64,000 bases of DNA from positions 9,216,961-9,280,960 of the forward strand of contig NC_135071.1 of assembly GCF_051401765.1 (NCBI RefSeq), given 5' to 3'. The notes beneath the pieces are model-generated. The model was not told the DNA's origin, searched no databases, and saw only the letters and a list, made by a program, of their open reading frames with translations. Positions 60,083 to 64,000 of the stretch are shown here, in pieces. How positions within the stretch are numbered: position 1 is the first letter of the stretch; each line of letters begins with the position of its first letter. This DNA comes from Calliopsis andreniformis. Lineage: Eukaryota > Arthropoda > Insecta > Hymenoptera > Andrenidae. The translations under genes and the position numbers were made by a program.

Positions 60083-60651
60083 CTAAAAATTAAAAAATCA
60101 TTGAATTTCGATTCAATAGTTGCTGATTTTTGAACTGCTGTAACTTTCTGAAAAGAATTTCTACAGTCGTATACCTGCATTTATTTTAAAGTCTGACAAC
60201 TCTTCTTTCACATCCCAGAATTTAACTTCTTTAAAGACTTTTTCATATTACAAAACGGAATGGAAAGTTGAGGGTGCTTCTTTCAGGCACACTTTTCATT
60301 TAAAATAAGATACAACAATGACAGAAACTAATATGTTATTTTCTAAGAGGTCGTTGTAAAGATGCTTCTTCCTACAAATTTACTGTAAACAAAATCGTAA
60401 TAAAAGTTTATATAGTACTGTACAGTCATTTGTATTTGTAAAATGTTTTAAGGGAAAACACCCTCAGGTTTCCTTTCCTTTTTTAACTATAAAAAATTCT
60501 TCGGTAAAACTCGATTCTGGGATATGAAAATAGAGGCCCCTTCTTTAAAATAAGTCCAAATGGACTGTTGTACGATTTTTTTCATAAAGTTATAATAGGT
60601 CGAAAATTGACAATTTTTTGAATCAAATGTTTGGGGTTTTTTAATTTTGTG
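60083..60651. mobile_element. Palindromic element with ~205-bp diverged arms
   Basis: The left arm (60083-60290) mirrors the right arm (about 60450-60651): AAAATTAAAAAATCATTGAA against the terminal TTGGGGTTTTTTAATTTTGT, GCATTTATTTTAAAG against CTTTAAAATAAGTCC, ACATCCCAGAATTTAA against TCGATTCTGGGATATG, and GAGGGTGCTTC against GGGAAAACACCCTC. The ~160-bp centre is AT-rich. Old, non-coding. Confidence 0.6.
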
Positions 60652-62333
60652 TTCGTATGTATTTGTTATTTAGCAATATTAGTAACCTTAGGTGTGAAGA
60701 AAGATTATGTTTATCCACCAAATACTAAATACTTAAATAATTTAAGAATCCATGTTTACTTTTTCGCGGAGAATTCGTTACATGTTTCAGTAATGATAAA
60801 AGCAATTAAATAAAAAGTCAATAAGAGCTTTTTGCCGCTGAAAGTTCGAGAAGTTTCAATGACGCGTCGTTAGAATTTATGACTAACAAGGGAATTGCCT
60901 GAGGCAACCACAAATTTTAGTGAAAGCTTGTGTTAAAGCTACATGACCATGTACAAAGGCGTTATAAATATTCGAAAATACCTTCTATATTCTTTTTCTA
61001 TAACGATTTCTATTTCATTACTGACGATTTTTTAATTTTAAAATTGCCTCGACAATTTTGTGGTCCTCGCGAAATTATTGGCAAAAATATTACGTCCTTC
61101 CCAGAATCCCTGAATACAGAATTGGATAGCATTCTGAAACATGGTCCTAATCTCGGTAAGAGTTGGATGGACCTAGTTAGATCTAGGTTAGATTCGGATT
61201 TATATTTACAGACCGCAATAACCACAGATTTCGGTACGACCAATTTGACGTAAAATATGAAAAGCTAGAAATCGCGAAAGGGAAGAACTAGCAGAGATAT
61301 CATTTCCATTCGTTCTTGCGCGCAGGAGTCAAACAGAAATTCAAATCCAAAATTTCCCCGTACATTTGAGACGCAAAACTCGCTATACAGATATTAGCAT
61401 GGCCAGCAATTTTAAAATTGTCCTCACATTATTTACCCTAATATCTATACAATTTTTCAATCAATTCCCCTACATCATGAGTCTTTCTTTTGCGTCCATC
61501 TTACGACTTGCCCACCAATTATTTCAATTTTCAATTTTCACTTGCGAACAATATCGACCAAGCGAACAGTAGAATGATTGAAAATCAATTATACATGTCA
61601 TTGTATTGATATCGAGAAAGAGGAACGAGGTAAGATGATCTTGTTTCGCAACGACGCAAAAGAGGGTGCAGGAGACTCGCTTAAAAAGACTACTGGGAAA
61701 CGATCGAGGGATTCCGTCCTAATCTGTTCCACAGATAACTATCGGTCTGGACTTAGAGGGCGCGCTGAGAGGGTAAGGCGGCAAGGGGCAGCCGAAAGGA
61801 AAGTATGGAGACAGGCTAGCACGAATCAAGGGGGTATAGTATAAAGCAGATTGGCTTGCATGGCAGAAACTCCTGAAGTTGGAAGCTCGTTATGTGCAGC
61901 ACGCAAACACACGACTCGAAATTATCTTCGTAATTAACTGCACTTCTTAACATAACGCATGGCGTGCCAACCGGGCCAGACGGCGGGGATACGTATTTGG
62001 TGGAATCTACGAAGACGATATGTAACCCGAAACTGGCACCAGCTGCTAGCCGGCTTTCTGGACGCTGGTGTGTACACATTACACGTGCTTATGTACCCCA
62101 CCTACGCCACGTACGGCCAGGACGTCCCATAACTTGCAATACCGTACGCCGCATCAAGGAAAAGTATTCCTCGCATTTGCGCGAATGTCTATGCTGCAGC
62201 TGCCCGGATACATAAAATTTCGAGTGCACGAGGCTCGCCCCTCGTCCACCACCGTCACTGTTCCAGTCCTTTCTCGGTACTGCGATTCAATATTCGGTGA
62301 AGTTCGTTTGGAGTAAGGTAGCGAAATCGTATT
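60652..62333. other. No gene seen; GC-richer patch at 61.7-62.3 kb
   Basis: Frames up to 107 residues (60930-61253, plus) are unrecognised. The 61.7-62.3 kb patch is complex, GC-richer sequence that could be regulatory. Confidence 0.35.
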
Positions 62334-63121
62334 ATGCAAGGTGCTCGATGACAAGCGGCAGAAATCATTTTAAGAGGTGATTCTACGTGTATCTAAATAG
62401 AAGAGGAATCAAGAATATCGAAATTGTGTTTGCAGCTTCGTTTCAGAGCCAATAATTCTTGCAAAGACATCTAAAATTTTAGTGAAATGTATCTGACTTG
62501 GGGTTTATTCTACTGCGAGTGTTCACTAGTCAGATCAGACAATGAAGTCAATAGAACAGGTCCCAACTCACACATAGCGAAGTGAGTAAACTAAGTATAG
62601 TGCCACTAAAAAATATAGTGACTTCGTAGAAACAGCAGAGGTTCAAGCTCATCATGCCTCAGACAATGAGTGTCTCAGTGAAACGTCAAACGTCCAGGAA
62701 CGATTCAGATATGGTACTATTTCTTTGGAGTAGCGCTGTCCAAACGAGGGCTTTGGATCTTCGAGGCTTAAGAAAGTAAATGTTGCCAAATAAGATAGAA
62801 CCTTGATCCAAGTAGCAGAGAATACATTTTGTGGTTTGCACCCACCATGGTATCGCACAGCACGCCACTTGAGTGGATCTCACCTAAACCTAAGTCACTA
62901 TAGTATTTCCGACAGGCAGTATACAGAGTCAGACCCAGCGGAATCAGTAGAACAAATTCCGAATCAGACATATTTTGCGTGTATTTTGGACTTTTTCTTA
63001 GCAACTAATGACTCGGAAACGAAACCTCAAACGCAAGATCATCTGTCTGCATTTTTATCTTATTTTAATATGTAGAATCATCTCTTAAAATTTCTGACAC
63101 CTGTCTTCGAATATTCTATAT
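62334..63121. mobile_element. TA-type palindromic element (copy 3), rearranged core
   Basis: The left arm CAAGGTGCTCGATGACAAGC continues CAGAAATCATTTTAAGAGGT. The right arm ends ATCATCTCTTAAAATTTCTG then ACACCTGTCTTCGAATATTC, the same arm sequences as at 17485-17961. At 788 bp it is ~310 bp longer than that copy. Core units occur in the reversed orientation (GACAATGAAGTCAATAGAAC and CGGAATCAGTAGAACAAATT), separated by ~300 bp of unrelated sequence that may be a further insertion. Confidence 0.7.
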
Positions 63122-64000
63122 GCTGCCTAACTGTGGGAAAAAACAGTATCTATTAAAAATATTTTACTGCTATTTTGCATTGAAACGATACACAAAATGT
63201 TCAAAATTATCCAAAGATGCAGAAACTCAATTTCACATTTTGCTATAGTTACTGCCTTTCTTCACAATTGCGCAGTATACTTAAAATACTTTACTCTATT
63301 CGTATTTTTAATGTGATTTGGTGAAGTTATTATCCGTGCTCATCGAAAAGTCTGTCCTTCTCTGTAGATTAGGGAACACTAACTCCAATCACTTTAATAA
63401 CTTCATTCCAAAAGCTGATGTTTTAAAAACAGGTAACAGCTTTGATCCGATCCACATTTACAATGTATTCTACGTACCGCTCAACGCGTGTATTCAATCC
63501 ATTTTAAGTGTTGCAGATCTCATTCATGCAAGAGATGATTCCGCTGAAAAAAGGATCGAGTGGTCACAATGCGTGTTTACTACTGCGCAGCAGTGTTTAC
63601 CAAAAACCGACTTTCGTTCCAACTATTGTACCTTCCACGTACCATCAGCTCTGTACCAACACGTCGGCGGCTGATTTGCCCTTTGTTTTCACGAAATTTC
63701 GTGCATGCGTCATGATTTCGTTACCGTGTTAATTGACAGTATGCAGAAAGTCTCTCATTTTACCAATTGTTTTTATAAGTGGCGAGATCGATATATTTTT
63801 CCAAAGATTATTTGCATTGGTCGATAAAAACAATGGTTAATCACTTTAACCAGATACTAAAAATAACACTTACTTTTACAATTTTTATGAAAAAAATCAA
63901 TAAGGACAATTTTTATTAAAATTCCAGGTGATAATTAACTTATACAGTGATTTGATTAAAAAATATTAATTTTTGAGTATTGTGATTACGAATAAGCATT
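63122..64000. other. No gene seen
   Basis: A 118-residue plus frame (63318-63674) has no recognisable domain. The last 250 bases are AT-rich. Confidence 0.35.

Noticed and set aside
61390..61410. ATTAGCATGGCC resembling part of U6 snRNA
   Set aside because: Only a dozen bases match; neither the U6 5' stem nor the ACAGAGA box is present.

Overview
The window is AT-rich eukaryotic nuclear DNA, most likely from an insect and plausibly a hymenopteran such as an ant or bee. The reasons are RNase H-bearing LINE remnants, a Tc1/mariner-like transposase start that opens MARYS (a form I associate with ant and bee genomes), several TA- and TTAA-flanked palindromic MITE-like elements, and an insect-type U1 snRNA. 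The species call is inference. I found no convincing host protein-coding gene. Long reading frames are scarce and unconserved-looking, so the window is probably intergenic or a very large intron.

Layout. 1-1350 holds the 3' part of a 5'-truncated LINE on the minus strand. 2948-3189 is a mariner-type MITE. 9272-10998 is a TA-type palindromic element with a ~35-bp minisatellite core, split by a 1.1-kb foldback element whose 348-bp arms are nearly identical. Relatives of the host element lie at 17485-17961 and 62334-63121, and elements with similar termini lie at 14628-15111 and 31925-32466. A deleted Tc1/mariner-like transposon lies at 18749-19426, and a second copy keeping a different portion lies at about 54056-54656. 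A three-copy palindromic family sits at 21.2, 26.5 and 36.3 kb. Other palindromic elements lie at 23.3, 29.8, 31.5 (with another element nested in it), 52.0, 57.7 and 60.1 kb. A Tc1-type MITE is at 35904-36190, a LINE fragment at 40118-40393, and a possible solo LTR at 40497-40898.

Two loci stand apart. 44225-45204 is bounded by inverted repeats and contains a textbook TATA/Inr/DPE core promoter arrangement. 51494-51656 (minus strand) is a full-length U1 snRNA sequence with a perfect 5' end, but it carries changes in the U1-70K loop and at the Sm site.

The rest is unannotatable AT-rich sequence with several GC-richer, mixed-sequence islands (about 2.2, 7.0, 8.5-9.1, 13.1, 24.2, 29.1, 33.0, 48.3, 57.2 and 62.0 kb). 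These could be conserved regulatory DNA, but that needs comparative data. Boundaries of repeats were set by eye from inverted-repeat matches and may be off by several bases.
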